64,000 bases of DNA from Terrabacter sp. 28 (lineage in GTDB: Bacteria; Actinomycetota; Actinomycetes; Actinomycetales; Dermatophilaceae). The notes below the pieces were generated by a model that saw nothing but the letters and a program-made list of their open reading frames with translations, had not been told where the DNA came from and searched no databases. Of this stretch, positions 20,487-29,643 are shown one piece after another. The stretch covers positions 124,746-188,745 of the forward strand of contig JYOE01000015.1 in assembly GCA_000955875.1 (NCBI GenBank). Direction: 5' to 3'. How positions within the stretch are numbered: position 1 is the first letter of the stretch; every line of letters starts with the position of its first letter. Both the position numbers and the translations under genes were made by a program.

Positions 20487-21137
20487 GTGAGCACACTGCA
20501 CCCGGCGACGCCGTCCGCCGACGGCTCGAGCGCCGGCCGCGCGGCCGCCGAGCGGATCACCGACGCCGCACGCCGGCTCGTCCGCTCGGAGGACCTCGAG
20601 GAGGCTCTGTCCGTCGCGGCCGCCTCCATCGGCGAGGTGCTCGCCGGCGAGGCGCTGCTGCGGGTGACCACGAGCCAGCACGACCTGTATGCCGGGGCCT
20701 CGGGTCCGGTGCCGCCGTCGGCCATCGCGGCCGCCTTCCGGACGGCCCTCGAGGCCTCGCACTCCCACGACAGCGACGTCGTGCTGGTGTCGCGGGGCGA
20801 GCACGCGGTGTGCCGGGTGTGCGTGCCCGTGGCCACGAGGACGCCCGGTCCGGTCGAGCTGACCTTCGCCGAGCTGCTGCTCCACTCCCTCGTGCAGGCC
20901 GTCGACCGCATCGTCACCGTCGACCGGTTCCGGCAGAGCGAGGCGAACCTCGAGCGTGCGGTCGAGAGCCACCGCCTCGTCGGCCAGGCGATGGGCATCC
21001 TCATCGAGCGCCACCGCATCGTGTCCGAGGAGGCCTTCGACATCCTGCGGCGCGCGTCGCAGGACAACAACGTCAAGCTGCGCGAGGTGGCGATGCGCGT
21101 CATCGAGAGCGGCTCGGAACCCGACGACGTGGTCTGA
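20487..21137 (+). CDS. GAF-ANTAR transcription antitermination protein
   Basis: 216 residues, GTG start with GGAGG five bases before it. A GAF sensor domain (about residues 20-150) is followed by ANTAR (about 155-212: ERAVESHRLVGQAMGILIERHRI...). Its ANTAR closely resembles that of the hybrid kinase upstream, suggesting duplication or shared RNA targets. Family members bind nascent RNA with paired hexaloop hairpins and prevent termination. Both genes share a leader element. The 3' end overlaps the minus-strand DivIVA-like gene by 38 bp. Confidence 0.85.
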   Translation: MSTLHPATPSADGSSAGRAAAERITDAARRLVRSEDLEEALSVAAASIGEVLAGEALLRVTTSQHDLYAGASGPVPPSAIAAAFRTALEASHSHDSDVVLVSRGEHAVCRVCVPVATRTPGPVELTFAELLLHSLVQAVDRIVTVDRFRQSEANLERAVESHRLVGQAMGILIERHRIVSEEAFDILRRASQDNNVKLREVAMRVIESGSEPDDVV

Positions 21138-21291
21138 CCCCTGTCGAGCCCGTGCGGCCGGTGGGCGGCTCGGGGGCCGCGACGACGTCGTCGATGAACC
21201 GGTCGACGTCGGCCATGTCGTAGCCCTGCCGGAACTGGGTCGTGCCGAAACGGGCGTTGGTCAGCTCGGTCGCGAGGCGGGCGGCGTCCAT
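21100..21291 (-). CDS. Mini DivIVA-domain protein
   Basis: 63 residues. The N-terminal part, with FRQGYDMADVDRFIDDV, is the membrane-binding and early coiled-coil signature of DivIVA/Wag31 (family pattern RxGYdxxDVDxFLD). The rest is a Pro/Thr/Arg-rich tail without the usual long coiled coil. It might be a polar-recruitment tag or a regulator of full-length Wag31 (inference). TACGCT at 21299-21304 is a -10 candidate 7 nt from the ATG. Divergent from clpB, with the HAIR site between them. Confidence 0.65.
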   Translation of the reverse strand: MDAARLATELTNARFGTTQFRQGYDMADVDRFIDDVVAAPEPPTGRTGSTGVRPRRRVPSRSR

Positions 21292-21364
21292 GGTTCCGAG
21301 CGTAGGGTCAGGAGCGTGTACGGGCGCGCGAGACGGCATACGGGAGCGGCGCGCCACGCACGTA

Positions 21365-21385
21365 GTTGAGTGGAATACACTCAAC
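21365..21385 (+). promoter_or_regulatory. HAIR operator (HspR binding site) upstream of clpB
   Basis: GTTGAGT, seven bases, ACTCAAC: a fully symmetrical repeat matching the HAIR consensus except for the two outermost bases, which change in a compensatory way. It lies about 50 bp before the clpB ATG and 74 bp from the divergent DivIVA-like start. Confidence 0.85.
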
Positions 21386-21434
21386 TTGCCACCGGTTGTC
21401 TCCAGTGACTCCCTTCCCCGCACCAGGAGAACGC

Positions 21435-23996
21435 ATGGACCTTCAGCTGACCAACAAGGCTCAGGAGGCCTTCGCCCAGGCCGCGACCACCGCGGCCGGC
21501 AAGCACCACCCGAACATCGAGCCGGCCCACCTGCTGCTCGCGTTGGCAGCCCAGAGCGGCACCACCACCCCCGCCCTGCTCACCGCCGGTCGCTCGAGCG
21601 TCACCGACGCGACCACCGCGGCCGAGCGGGCCATGGCGGCGATGCCGCAGGTCACCGGCGGCACCCAGCAGCCGCAGCTCTCACCCACCGCCGCGCGCGT
21701 GCTCCAGCAGGCGCAGCAGTACATGACGGCGATGGGCGACTCGTACGTCTCCACCGACCACCTGCTGCTCGCCATCGCGCGCACGGGCCAGTTCGGCCTC
21801 GACGCCGACGCGATCGAGAAGGCCATCCCCGAGCTGCGCGGCGGCCGCCCCGTCACCTCCGACAACCCCGAGGGCACCTTCGAGGCGCTCGCCAAGTACG
21901 GCACCGACCTCACGGCGCGGGCCCGCGACGGCAAGCTCGACCCCGTCATCGGCCGCGACGCCGAGATCCGCCGGGTCGTGCAGGTGCTGAGCCGCCGCAC
22001 GAAGAACAACCCCGTCCTCATCGGCGAGCCCGGCGTCGGGAAGACGGCCGTCGTCGAGGGCCTCGCGCAGCGCATCGTCGAGGGCGACGTGCCCGAGAGC
22101 CTGCGCGACAAGACCCTCTACTCCCTCGACCTCGGCTCGATGCTCGCCGGTGCCAAGTTCCGCGGCGAGTTCGAGGAGCGCCTCAAGGCCGTCCTCGAGG
22201 AGATCCAGGGCAGCGACGGGCAGATCGTCACGTTCATCGACGAGATCCACACCGTCGTGGGCGCGGGCGCCGGCGGCGAGGGCGCGATGGATGCCGGCAA
22301 CATGCTCAAGCCCATGCTCGCCCGAGGTGAGCTGCGCCTCGTCGGCGCGACGACGCTCGACGAGTACCGTAAGCACATCGAGAAGGACGCCGCGCTCGAG
22401 CGACGCTTCCAGCAGGTCTTCGTGGGTGAGCCGTCCGTCGAGGACACCATCGCCATCCTCCGCGGCCTCAAGGAGCGCTACGAGGCCCACCACAAGGTGA
22501 CGATCGCCGACTCGGCCCTCGTCGCGGCGGCGAGCCTCTCCGACCGCTACATCTCCGGCCGCCAGCTGCCCGACAAGGCCATCGACCTCATCGACGAGGC
22601 GGCCTCGCGCCTGCGCATGGAGATCGACTCGAGCCCCGTCGAGATCGACGAGCTGCGCCGTGCCGTCGACCGCCTCAAGATGGAGGAGTTCGCGCTCGAG
22701 CAGGAGACGGACGCCGCTTCGCGCGAGCGCCTCGAGCGCCTCCGCAAGGACCTCGCCGACCGCAGCGAGGAGCTGGCCGCCCTCAACGCGCGCTGGGAGG
22801 CCGAGAAGTCCGGCCTCAACGCCGTCGGTGACCTCAAGGCCCGCATCGACGACCTGCGCACCCAGGCCGACCGCCTCCAGCGCGAGGGCGACCTCGGCGC
22901 CGCCTCGAAGATCCTCTACGGCGACATCCCGACCCTCGAGAAGGACCTCGCGACCGCGCAGGAGCGCGAGGCCGCCGCCACCGCGTCCGATGAGACCCCG
23001 ATGGTCAAGGAGGAGGTCGGCGCCGACGACATCGCCGACGTCATCTCCGCCTGGACCGGCATCCCGGCCGGCCGGCTGCTCGAGGGCGAGTCGGAGAAGC
23101 TGCTGCACATGGAGCAGCACATCGGCGCGCGGCTCATCGGCCAGGCCGACGCGGTGCGCGCCGTGTCCGACGCCGTCCGGCGCACCCGTGCCGGCGTCTC
23201 CGACCCCGACCGCCCGACGGGCAGCTTCCTCTTCCTCGGCCCCACCGGCGTCGGCAAGACCGAGCTCGCGAAGAGCCTCGCCGACTTCCTCTTCGACGAC
23301 GAGCGCGCCATGGTGCGCATCGACATGTCCGAGTACTCCGAGCGCCACTCGGTCGCGCGCCTCATCGGTGCGCCCCCCGGCTACGTCGGCTACGAGGAGG
23401 GTGGCCAGCTCACCGAGGCCGTGCGCCGCCGGCCCTACTCGGTGATCCTGCTCGACGAGGTCGAGAAGGCCCACCCCGAGACCTTCGACATCCTGCTGCA
23501 GGTGCTCGACGACGGCCGCCTCACCGACGGCCAGGGCCGCACGGTCGACTTCCGCAACGTCATCCTCGTGCTCACCTCCAACCTCGGCTCGCAGTTCCTC
23601 ACCGACCCGCTGCTCAGCCCCGAGGCCCGCCGCGAGTCGGTCATGGGGGTCGTGCGCTCGTCGTTCAAGCCCGAGTTCCTCAACCGGCTCGACGAGGTCG
23701 TCGTCTTCGACGCCCTGAGCCGCGACGACCTCGCGCACATCGTCGACCTGCAGGTGCGGGCGTTCGCGTCCCGGCTGTCCGACCGTCGGATCACCCTCGA
23801 GGTCACCGACGCGGCCCGGCTGTGGCTCGCCGAGCGCGGCTACGACCCCGCCTACGGTGCCCGGCCGCTGCGCCGGCTGGTCCAGCGCGAGATCGGCGAC
23901 CGGCTCGCCCGGGGCCTGCTCTCGGGCGACGTGCGCGACGGCTCGACCGTCACCGTCGGGGTCGACGAGGCGGCCGAGCAGCTCACGCTCGGCTGA
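21435..23996 (+). CDS. clpB: ATP-dependent disaggregase ClpB
   Basis: 853 residues from the ATG at 21435 (RBS AGGAGA). N-terminal Clp-N domain with [16 protein letters not shown]1 Walker A GEPGVGKT at about residues 198-205; the long middle coiled-coil domain at about 400-525 that defines ClpB against ClpA/ClpC; NBD2 Walker A GPTGVGKT at about 602-609; a C-terminal domain with the usual [12 protein letters not shown]. It is a hexamer that extracts proteins from aggregates with DnaK. A TTG further upstream is in frame but lies within the HAIR region and is unlikely as a start. Heat-shock control by HspR is expected. Confidence 0.97.
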   Translation: MDLQLTNKAQEAFAQAATTAAGKHHPNIEPAHLLLALAAQSGTTTPALLTAGRSSVTDATTAAERAMAAMPQVTGGTQQPQLSPTAARVLQQAQQYMTAMGDSYVSTDHLLLAIARTGQFGLDADAIEKAIPELRGGRPVTSDNPEGTFEALAKYGTDLTARARDGKLDPVIGRDAEIRRVVQVLSRRTKNNPVLIGEPGVGKTAVVEGLAQRIVEGDVPESLRDKTLYSLDLGSMLAGAKFRGEFEERLKAVLEEIQGSDGQIVTFIDEIHTVVGAGAGGEGAMDAGNMLKPMLARGELRLVGATTLDEYRKHIEKDAALERRFQQVFVGEPSVEDTIAILRGLKERYEAHHKVTIADSALVAAASLSDRYISGRQLPDKAIDLIDEAASRLRMEIDSSPVEIDELRRAVDRLKMEEFALEQETDAASRERLERLRKDLADRSEELAALNARWEAEKSGLNAVGDLKARIDDLRTQADRLQREGDLGAASKILYGDIPTLEKDLATAQEREAAATASDETPMVKEEVGADDIADVISAWTGIPAGRLLEGESEKLLHMEQHIGARLIGQADAVRAVSDAVRRTRAGVSDPDRPTGSFLFLGPTGVGKTELAKSLADFLFDDERAMVRIDMSEYSERHSVARLIGAPPGYVGYEEGGQLTEAVRRRPYSVILLDEVEKAHPETFDILLQVLDDGRLTDGQGRTVDFRNVILVLTSNLGSQFLTDPLLSPEARRESVMGVVRSSFKPEFLNRLDEVVVFDALSRDDLAHIVDLQVRAFASRLSDRRITLEVTDAARLWLAERGYDPAYGARPLRRLVQREIGDRLARGLLSGDVRDGSTVTVGVDEAAEQLTLG

Positions 23997-24582
23997 AGAC
24001 CTCGGCGTCCCAACCGAACTCGCGTGCTGCCGCCACGTTGTCCTCGCGGTCGTCGGTGAACCACACCTCGCTGCGGGCCAGCTCGCGCCCGAGGTCACCC
24101 TCGATCGCGCGGTGGGCGGCGGCATACGCGAGGGGGTCGGGCTTGGCGACACCGAAGTCGGCGGTGTTGAGCAGCCCGTCGAAGAGGCGCCCCAGCCCGA
24201 GCAGCTCGAGCTCCGCCGGCACGTTGTCGGTGCCGTTGGTGAAGACGTAGGTGCGGTGGCCCGCCGACCGCAGCGCCTCGAGCCGCTCGACGGTCTCGTC
24301 GATGGCCGTGCCGCGGTTGGCGCGCCACGCCTCCATGTGGTGCCGCACCCGGCCGGGCTCGGCGGTGGCGTCCTCGAGCGCGGCGCAGATCGCCGAGTAC
24401 CAGTCATCGAACGTCTGCCGGCCGGTGATCGTCGGCAGCAGCAGGTCGGCGTGGAACGCGGTCGCCGCCACGTGACCCGACGGCAGGCTCAGCGCGGCCT
24501 CGATGGCCGCGCTGGGGTCACCCGGCGCGAAGTCGCGCACGACCCCGTCGAGGTCGAAGACGTATGCCGTGTGTCCGGTCAC
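23983..24582 (-). CDS. HAD-superfamily hydrolase
   Basis: 199 residues, GTG start. HAD motif I is DLDGVVRDF (the usual nucleophile Asp and the +2 Asp), motif II TNGT, motif III Lys in GVAKPDP, motif IV DDREDN. The helical cap lies after motif I, as in phosphoglycolate phosphatase-like (class I cap) enzymes. Probably a small-metabolite phosphatase. Its start overlaps the stop of the gene upstream by 4 bp (GTGA), and its 3' end overlaps the clpB stop region by 14 bp. Confidence 0.82.
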   Translation of the reverse strand: MTGHTAYVFDLDGVVRDFAPGDPSAAIEAALSLPSGHVAATAFHADLLLPTITGRQTFDDWYSAICAALEDATAEPGRVRHHMEAWRANRGTAIDETVERLEALRSAGHRTYVFTNGTDNVPAELELLGLGRLFDGLLNTADFGVAKPDPLAYAAAHRAIEGDLGRELARSEVWFTDDREDNVAAAREFGWDAEVFSRA

Positions 24583-25286
24583 GCCGTCGTGTCGCGGTGC
24601 GCGCGCCGTTCGTCCCGGTCGTACCCGTCGCCGCGCTCGGCCGCCGGGTCGACGGTGTCGCCGGTGTCCCCAGTGCCGCCAGTGCCGCCGGTGCCGCCGG
24701 CCTCCTGGTCGTACGGCCGCTCGGTGGCGGGCAGCTGCTGGGTGCGGTCGGAGTGCGTGCCTGCGGCGGTCCGCTCGTCGTCGGCCCACGTGGCGGTGCC
24801 GTCGGCGACGCTGCCCTCGGCGCGCCCGGTGACGACGTCGGCGCGGGACGGGCCCTCGCGCTCGCGCCACTCGGCCTCACGGCGGGCGAGCTCGGCCTCG
24901 CGCGTGTCGAGGCCCTCGTGGCGGGCGGCGAGCTCGCTCTCGCGGCGGCGCAGGTCGTCGTCGCGCAGGCCGGCCTCCTCGAAGCGGCGCTCGTGCTCGA
25001 GGCGCGCGGTCTCGGCGCTCTCCTCGACCTCACTGATGCGCGCCGAGGCACGCTCCTCACGGCGCAGGCGGGCACGACGGCGGGCCGAGGCGGACAGCAG
25101 GGCCCAGCCGAGGGCGAAGAGCAGCACCGCGACCGCGCCGTAGAGCACTAGCTCGATCGGTGAGGCGTCACGCGAGAACCCGAACGCCGTGACCGTGACG
25201 GGACCGGCTGCGCCACGGGTCGCGAGGTATGCGACGACGCCGGCTCCCGCGCCGGCCAGCAGCAGGATGACTCCGAGCAGGGCCAT
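24579..25286 (-). CDS. Two-TM protein with coiled coil and disordered tail
   Basis: 235 residues. Two hydrophobic helices (about residues 1-22 and 45-65) are followed by a strongly charged Arg/Glu coiled coil to about 150, then an acidic Gly/Thr/Asp-rich tail with short GGTG/GDTG repeats. No enzymatic motif. The layout is like LapA-type or scaffold membrane proteins, but I do not recognise the family. An AAGGAGCACC ribosome binding site precedes the ATG. Coupled to the HAD phosphatase downstream. Confidence 0.65.
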   Translation of the reverse strand: MALLGVILLLAGAGAGVVAYLATRGAAGPVTVTAFGFSRDASPIELVLYGAVAVLLFALGWALLSASARRRARLRREERASARISEVEESAETARLEHERRFEEAGLRDDDLRRRESELAARHEGLDTREAELARREAEWREREGPSRADVVTGRAEGSVADGTATWADDERTAAGTHSDRTQQLPATERPYDQEAGGTGGTGGTGDTGDTVDPAAERGDGYDRDERRAHRDTTA

Positions 25287-25394
25287 GGGTGGTGCTCCTT
25301 CGTCAAGGGGCGGGGTGGTCCCGCCGTGAACGTCCCCGACCCTAGCCATACCCACATTCGCCCGTCGGTCCGAGAGCGAGCCGGTGCGCTCGGT

Positions 25395-25400
25395 TAGCCT
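25395..25400 (+). promoter_or_regulatory. -10 element of the lipoprotein-exporter operon
   Basis: TAGCCT with a 7-nt spacer to the ATG at 25408 and no SD between: leaderless type. Confidence 0.5.
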
Positions 25401-25407
25401 GACCCCC

Positions 25408-26115
25408 ATGCGCACCCCGGGAAAGCTCGCCGCCGCCGTCCTCTCGGCGCTGTGCGTCGTCTCCGTGGCGTCCTGCTCGAGCGACGGCGACCCCGCTCCG
25501 GAGCAGACGCAGCTGTCGCCGGCCCAGCGGCTCGCGGCCGCCAAGGCCAAGGTCGACGCGGCGCCCTCGGTCCACCTCAAGCTCACCGGCAGCAACCTGC
25601 CGGAGGGTGCGAGCGGTGTCGTCTCCGCCGACGGCTGGGGCAAGCACCCCCCGGCGTTCAAGGGCACCTTCAAGGTGTCGCTCAAGGGCATCCAGGCCGA
25701 CGCCGAGATCACCTCGCTCGACGGGCAGGTCTACGCGAAGCTGCCCCTCATCCCGGGCACCAACCCCATCGATCCCGAGCAGTACGGCCTGCCCGACCCT
25801 GCCGTGCTCTTCTCGCCCGACAAGGGGCTCACCACCCTGCTCACCGCGACCTCGTCACCCACGGCGGGCGGCCAGGTGCGCCAGGGCTCCGAGGTGCTGA
25901 CGACGATCAAGGGCACGGTCCCGGGCAAGGCGGTCACCGACCTGTTCCTCATCGGCGACAGCAGCGGCTCCTTCACGGCGACCTACGGGCTCACCGACTC
26001 GCAGGAGCTGCGTCAGGTCGCCATCGCGGGCCCCTTCTTCGGCGCCGGCTCGGCGTCGACCTACACCCTGACGCTCGACCAGTACGGCCAGCCCGTCACG
26101 ATCACCAAGCCCTGA
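25408..26115 (+). CDS. LprG/LppX-family lipoprotein
   Basis: 235 residues. A signal peptide ends in the lipobox SVASC, with Cys at about residue 23. The rest fits the LppX_LprAFG fold, a half-barrel with a lipid-binding pocket (VHLKLTGSNLPEGASG..., then alternating strands to TYTLTLDQYGQPVTI). In M. tuberculosis LprG (Rv1411c) delivers triacylated lipids and is co-transcribed with the MFS exporter P55 (Rv1410c). The same order, with 4 bp between genes, is found here. It likely carries a membrane lipid to the outer face. Confidence 0.85.
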   Translation: MRTPGKLAAAVLSALCVVSVASCSSDGDPAPEQTQLSPAQRLAAAKAKVDAAPSVHLKLTGSNLPEGASGVVSADGWGKHPPAFKGTFKVSLKGIQADAEITSLDGQVYAKLPLIPGTNPIDPEQYGLPDPAVLFSPDKGLTTLLTATSSPTAGGQVRQGSEVLTTIKGTVPGKAVTDLFLIGDSSGSFTATYGLTDSQELRQVAIAGPFFGAGSASTYTLTLDQYGQPVTITKP

Positions 26116-26119
26116 CGCG

Positions 26120-27865
26120 GTGACGCAGCCCGCCGGCACGCACCGGCTCGCCCTCCTGTCGGCGGCGTCCGCCGCGGTCGCCCTCGCGGCCGCCGACACC
26201 TACGTCGTCGTCCTCGCCCTGACCGACATGATGGCCGGGGTGGGCATCGGCATCGACGCCCTGCAGAGGGCGACGCCGATCATCTCCGGCTTCCTGCTCG
26301 GCTACATCGCCGTGCTGCCGCTCATCGGCCGGCTCTCCGACCTGCTCGACCGTCGCCGCATCCTGCTCGGCTGCCTGCTCGTCTTCGTCGTCGGCTCGGC
26401 GGTCACCGCGCTCGCGGTCGAGATGCCGGTCCTCGTGACGGGCCGGGTGCTGCAGGGCATCGGTGGCGGTGGCCTCGTGCCGGCCACCCTGGCGCTCGTC
26501 GCGGACCTGTGGCCGGCCGACCGTCGCGGCACGCCGCTCGGAGTCGTGGGCGCGGTCCAGGAGCTCGGCTCGGTGCTCGGGCCCGTGCTCGGCGCAGTCG
26601 TGCTCGCGTGGTCCGGCTGGCGGGCGATCTTCTGGCTCAACGTCGCCGCTGCGCTGATCCTGTATGCCGTCATCCGCGTTCTCGGGTCGGGCCACCCCGG
26701 TCGGACGGCCGGTTCGGCCGAGGCTGCAGGGGGTCCACGGCGCACGGGTGGCCTCGAGCGTGCGCGCACCGTGGCGGCCGTGGTCGTCGCGGTGCTGGGC
26801 GCCGGTGTGACGGGCCTGGCGCTCGCCGCACCCCAGTCGCTCGTCACCGACGTCGCCCTCGGCGCGCCTTTCGTGCCGTTCGCCGGCCAGTCCCGGGTGG
26901 CGACGCCGATCGGGCTCGTGGGCCTGGGGCTGCTCCTCCTCCTCGCCGTGCTCACCGCTCCGCGCTGGTGGGCCGTGCTGCGCCGCGCCGACCTCTTCGG
27001 CGCCCTGCTCGTGGCCGTCGCCCTCGGCAGCCTCGTGCTGACGTTCGCGTCGTCCGACCCGGAGAAGGAGGTCGTCGGTCCGCTCGGCTACACCCTCCTG
27101 CCGGTCGGGGCGCTCGCCCTCGCCGTGCTCGCCTGGTGGCACCGCACCGCTGCCGACCCCATCGTGCCGCGCGGGGTGGTCGGCGGCCGGGGGCTGCGCT
27201 CGCTCGTGGTCAGCCTCCTCGTCGGCGCCGCCCTGGTCGCCGTCGTCGTCGACGTCCCCCTGCTCGCGCGTCTCACCGACAGCTACGACGAGACGGGTGC
27301 GGCGCTCGTGCTCGTCCGCTTCCTGCTCGCGGTGCCGGTCGGCGCGCTCCTCGGCGGCTGGTCGCTGCGCCGTCTCGGCGACGGGGCCGCCTCCGCAGCC
27401 GGACTGCTGCTCGCCGGCGGGGGGCTGCTCGTCATGTCGCGGTGGACGCTCGACTCGGTCGGTGACACGGTGCCCGCCACGGTCGTGCTCGTCGTGGTGG
27501 GCCTCGGCATGGGCCTGGCCCTCGCGCCGGTCAACAACGCGGCGCTGGCCGACTCGCCGTCGCACGCGCACGGCGTCGCGAGCTCGCTCGTGGTCGTCGC
27601 CCGCATGGTCGGCATGGTCGTCGGTCTGGCCCTGCTCACCACCATCGGGCTCAGCCGCTACTACGACGCCGTCCGCCTGCTGCCCGACCCGCTCGACACC
27701 GACGCCCTCATCGGGGCGGGGGTGGTGCAGGTGCAGACGGTGTTCCTCGGAGGCGCCGTGGCCGCGCTCGTCGGGGCCGCCGTCGCCGTCAGCCTCGGCG
27801 TGCGCCGGGGGGTGCAGCGTGAGGTGCTGCACGACGCCGACAGCCCACGCTTCGTCGGGCTCTGA
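26120..27865 (+). CDS. P55-like major facilitator superfamily exporter
   Basis: 581 residues with about 14 membrane helices. MFS motif A in the first cytoplasmic loop is GRLSDLLDRRR, and motif C-like Gly/Pro sequence appears in helix 5 (GSVLGPVLG). The ADTYVVVLAL beginning in helix 1 is typical of the P55/Rv1410c group. GTG start 4 bp after the lipoprotein stop. P55 exports triacylglycerol and some drugs with LprG; a similar lipid role is inferred here. The region just past the stop contains a 10-bp tandem duplication (27856-27865 and 27866-27875) that repeats the stop codon. Confidence 0.85.
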   Translation: MTQPAGTHRLALLSAASAAVALAAADTYVVVLALTDMMAGVGIGIDALQRATPIISGFLLGYIAVLPLIGRLSDLLDRRRILLGCLLVFVVGSAVTALAVEMPVLVTGRVLQGIGGGGLVPATLALVADLWPADRRGTPLGVVGAVQELGSVLGPVLGAVVLAWSGWRAIFWLNVAAALILYAVIRVLGSGHPGRTAGSAEAAGGPRRTGGLERARTVAAVVVAVLGAGVTGLALAAPQSLVTDVALGAPFVPFAGQSRVATPIGLVGLGLLLLLAVLTAPRWWAVLRRADLFGALLVAVALGSLVLTFASSDPEKEVVGPLGYTLLPVGALALAVLAWWHRTAADPIVPRGVVGGRGLRSLVVSLLVGAALVAVVVDVPLLARLTDSYDETGAALVLVRFLLAVPVGALLGGWSLRRLGDGAASAAGLLLAGGGLLVMSRWTLDSVGDTVPATVVLVVVGLGMGLALAPVNNAALADSPSHAHGVASSLVVVARMVGMVVGLALLTTIGLSRYYDAVRLLPDPLDTDALIGAGVVQVQTVFLGGAVAALVGAAVAVSLGVRRGVQREVLHDADSPRFVGL

Positions 27866-27894
27866 CGGGCTCTGACGGGCACGAGCGAGCCGGC

Positions 27895-28794
27895 TCAGGC
27901 GGTGGCGCGCCGTGCCTCGAGGTCGGCGAGCAGCTCGCGCACCTCGTCGGCGACGACGTCGGTCGCCTCCCACGGCAGCATGTGGCCGGCCGTGGGCAGC
28001 TCGGTGAAGGTCGCGTGCGGCAGGGCGACGCGCAGGGCGCGGGCCCGACCGACGGGCATGAGGGGGTCGAGCCGGCCGGCGACGATGCCGACCCGCACCC
28101 GCTCGAGGGCGGGGAAGCCGGCCTGCTGGTCGGTGACGAGCAGCGCGCCGTAGAAGGCGCCGAAGGTCGTGAGCTTCGTCGACGCCACCTGCGCGCGGGC
28201 GGCCTCGACCGCCACGGGGTCGGCGTTCTCGCCGAAGAGGCCGCCGACGATGGCCCGGATGCGACCGTTCCCGCCGGGCGGCAGGGGCATGCCGCGAGCG
28301 GCGAGCCGCATGACGGCGGCCTCGCCGACCCGCTCACCGAGGACGACGCCCGAGGAGGCCGTGGCGACGAGGAGTGCGGCCCGCACCCGCGACCCGAAGA
28401 GGTCGGGGCGCTGCTCGGCCAGTGCCATGACGGTCATACCGCCCATCGAGTGCCCGGCCAGCACGACGGGCGAGGCCGGCGGCACGACGGCGCGCAGCAC
28501 GACGTCGAGGTCGCGACCGGTGTGCTCGACGGACACCGACGAGACCTCGGCGCGGCGCAGCCCGATCGTCGAGCGGCCGTGCCCGCGCTGGTCCCACGTC
28601 ACGACACGCACCGGCTCGTCGGCGAGCGCCTCGACGACCGGCATCCAGCTCTCGTGGTTGACGCCCCATCCGTGCGCGAGCACGAGTGTCGGAGCGTCGG
28701 CCGCCAGGTCGGGGCCGGCCCAGGTGTGGACCGAGAGCACGGCCCCGTCGGGGGTCACGATGCCCCGCAGGTCATGCTGGTCAGCGCGCCTCAC
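27895..28794 (-). CDS. Alpha/beta hydrolase
   Basis: 299 residues, GTG start overlapping the exonuclease III stop. HGWGVNHESW (oxyanion), DQRGHGRS, nucleophile elbow GHSMGG with Ser, an Asp in VGIVAGRLDPLMP, and catalytic His in TAGHMLPWE. This is the Ser-nucleophile branch (esterase, lipase or haloperoxidase-like). Substrate unknown. Transcribed with xthA. Confidence 0.85.
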   Translation of the reverse strand: MRRADQHDLRGIVTPDGAVLSVHTWAGPDLAADAPTLVLAHGWGVNHESWMPVVEALADEPVRVVTWDQRGHGRSTIGLRRAEVSSVSVEHTGRDLDVVLRAVVPPASPVVLAGHSMGGMTVMALAEQRPDLFGSRVRAALLVATASSGVVLGERVGEAAVMRLAARGMPLPPGGNGRIRAIVGGLFGENADPVAVEAARAQVASTKLTTFGAFYGALLVTDQQAGFPALERVRVGIVAGRLDPLMPVGRARALRVALPHATFTELPTAGHMLPWEATDVVADEVRELLADLEARRATA

Positions 28795-29591
28795 GCCGCA
28801 CCTCCCTCGACCTCGAAGACGACCGGCGCGTGGTCGGAGGCGCCCTTGCCCTTGCGCTCCTCGCGGTCGATCGCAGCCCCGACCACGCGGCGGGCGAGCG
28901 CGGGTGAGCAGAGGGCGAAGTCGATGCGCATGCCCTGCCGCTTCTGGAAGCGCAGCTGGGTGTAGTCCCAGTAGGTGAAGGTGCCCGGCTCGTTCGTGTG
29001 CGGCCGCACCACGTCGCTGAAACCGGCGTCGACGACAGCCTGGAACGCGGCGCGCTCGCGGGGCGACGTGTGGGTGCGGCCCTCGTAGTACGGCACGCTC
29101 CACACGTCGGCGTCGGTCGGGGCGATGTTCCAGTCGCCGAGCAGCGCCACCTGGGCGTCGGGGTCGTCGGCGAGCCAGCCGCGGCCGGCCGCCGCGAGCG
29201 CGTCGAGCCAGCCGAGCTTGTAGTCGAGGTGCGGGTCGTCGAGGGCACGGCCGTTCGGGATGTAGAGGGACCACACGCGGACGCCGTTGCAGAGGGCCCC
29301 GATGGCGCGTGCCTCGGGGGCCACGGGCTCACCCCAGCCGGGCATCCCGTCGAAGCCCACGCGTACGTCGTCGATGCCGACCCGCGAGGCGATCGCGACA
29401 CCGTTCCACTGGCTCAGGCCGTGGTGCGCCACCTGGTAGCCGAGCGACTCGAACCGGTCGAAGGGGAACTGGTCCTCGCGCGCCTTGGTCTCCTGGATCG
29501 CGAGCACGTCGACGTCGGTGCGCTCGAGCCAGGCAGCGACGCGGTCGATGCGGGAGCGGATGGAGTTGACGTTCCAGGTGGCGATTCGCAC
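28791..29591 (-). CDS. xthA: Exodeoxyribonuclease III (AP endonuclease)
   Basis: 266 residues. It belongs to the endonuclease/exonuclease/phosphatase superfamily: RIATWNVNSIRSR (Asn), IQETK (metal Glu), YIPNG (catalytic Tyr region), LGDWNIAPTDAD (Asp/Asn pair), and ASDHAPV (catalytic Asp-His) near the C-terminus. It cuts DNA at abasic sites and trims 3' ends in base excision repair. GTG start, with TAGGGT 8 nt upstream as a leaderless-type -10. Followed by a coupled alpha/beta hydrolase. Confidence 0.93.
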   Translation of the reverse strand: MRIATWNVNSIRSRIDRVAAWLERTDVDVLAIQETKAREDQFPFDRFESLGYQVAHHGLSQWNGVAIASRVGIDDVRVGFDGMPGWGEPVAPEARAIGALCNGVRVWSLYIPNGRALDDPHLDYKLGWLDALAAAGRGWLADDPDAQVALLGDWNIAPTDADVWSVPYYEGRTHTSPRERAAFQAVVDAGFSDVVRPHTNEPGTFTYWDYTQLRFQKRQGMRIDFALCSPALARRVVGAAIDREERKGKGASDHAPVVFEVEGGAA

Positions 29592-29599
29592 AGTCGGCC

Positions 29600-29605
29600 A
29601 CCCTA
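29600..29605 (-). promoter_or_regulatory. -10 element of xthA
   Basis: TAGGGT on the minus strand, 8-nt spacer to the GTG at 29591. It is back to back with the SDR promoter at 29631-29636. Confidence 0.45.
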
Positions 29606-29630
29606 GACCGCCGCGCCGACCGGATGTGCC

Positions 29631-29636
29631 TAGGGT
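29631..29636 (+). promoter_or_regulatory. -10 element of the SDR gene
   Basis: TAGGGT with a 7-nt spacer to the ATG at 29644; no SD fits. Confidence 0.5.
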
Positions 29637-29643
29637 GAGGCGC

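Noticed and set aside
21681..24407. 908-codon minus-strand frame across clpB.
   Set aside because: Antisense shadow; no recognisable domain, and it runs through both clpB and the HAD gene.
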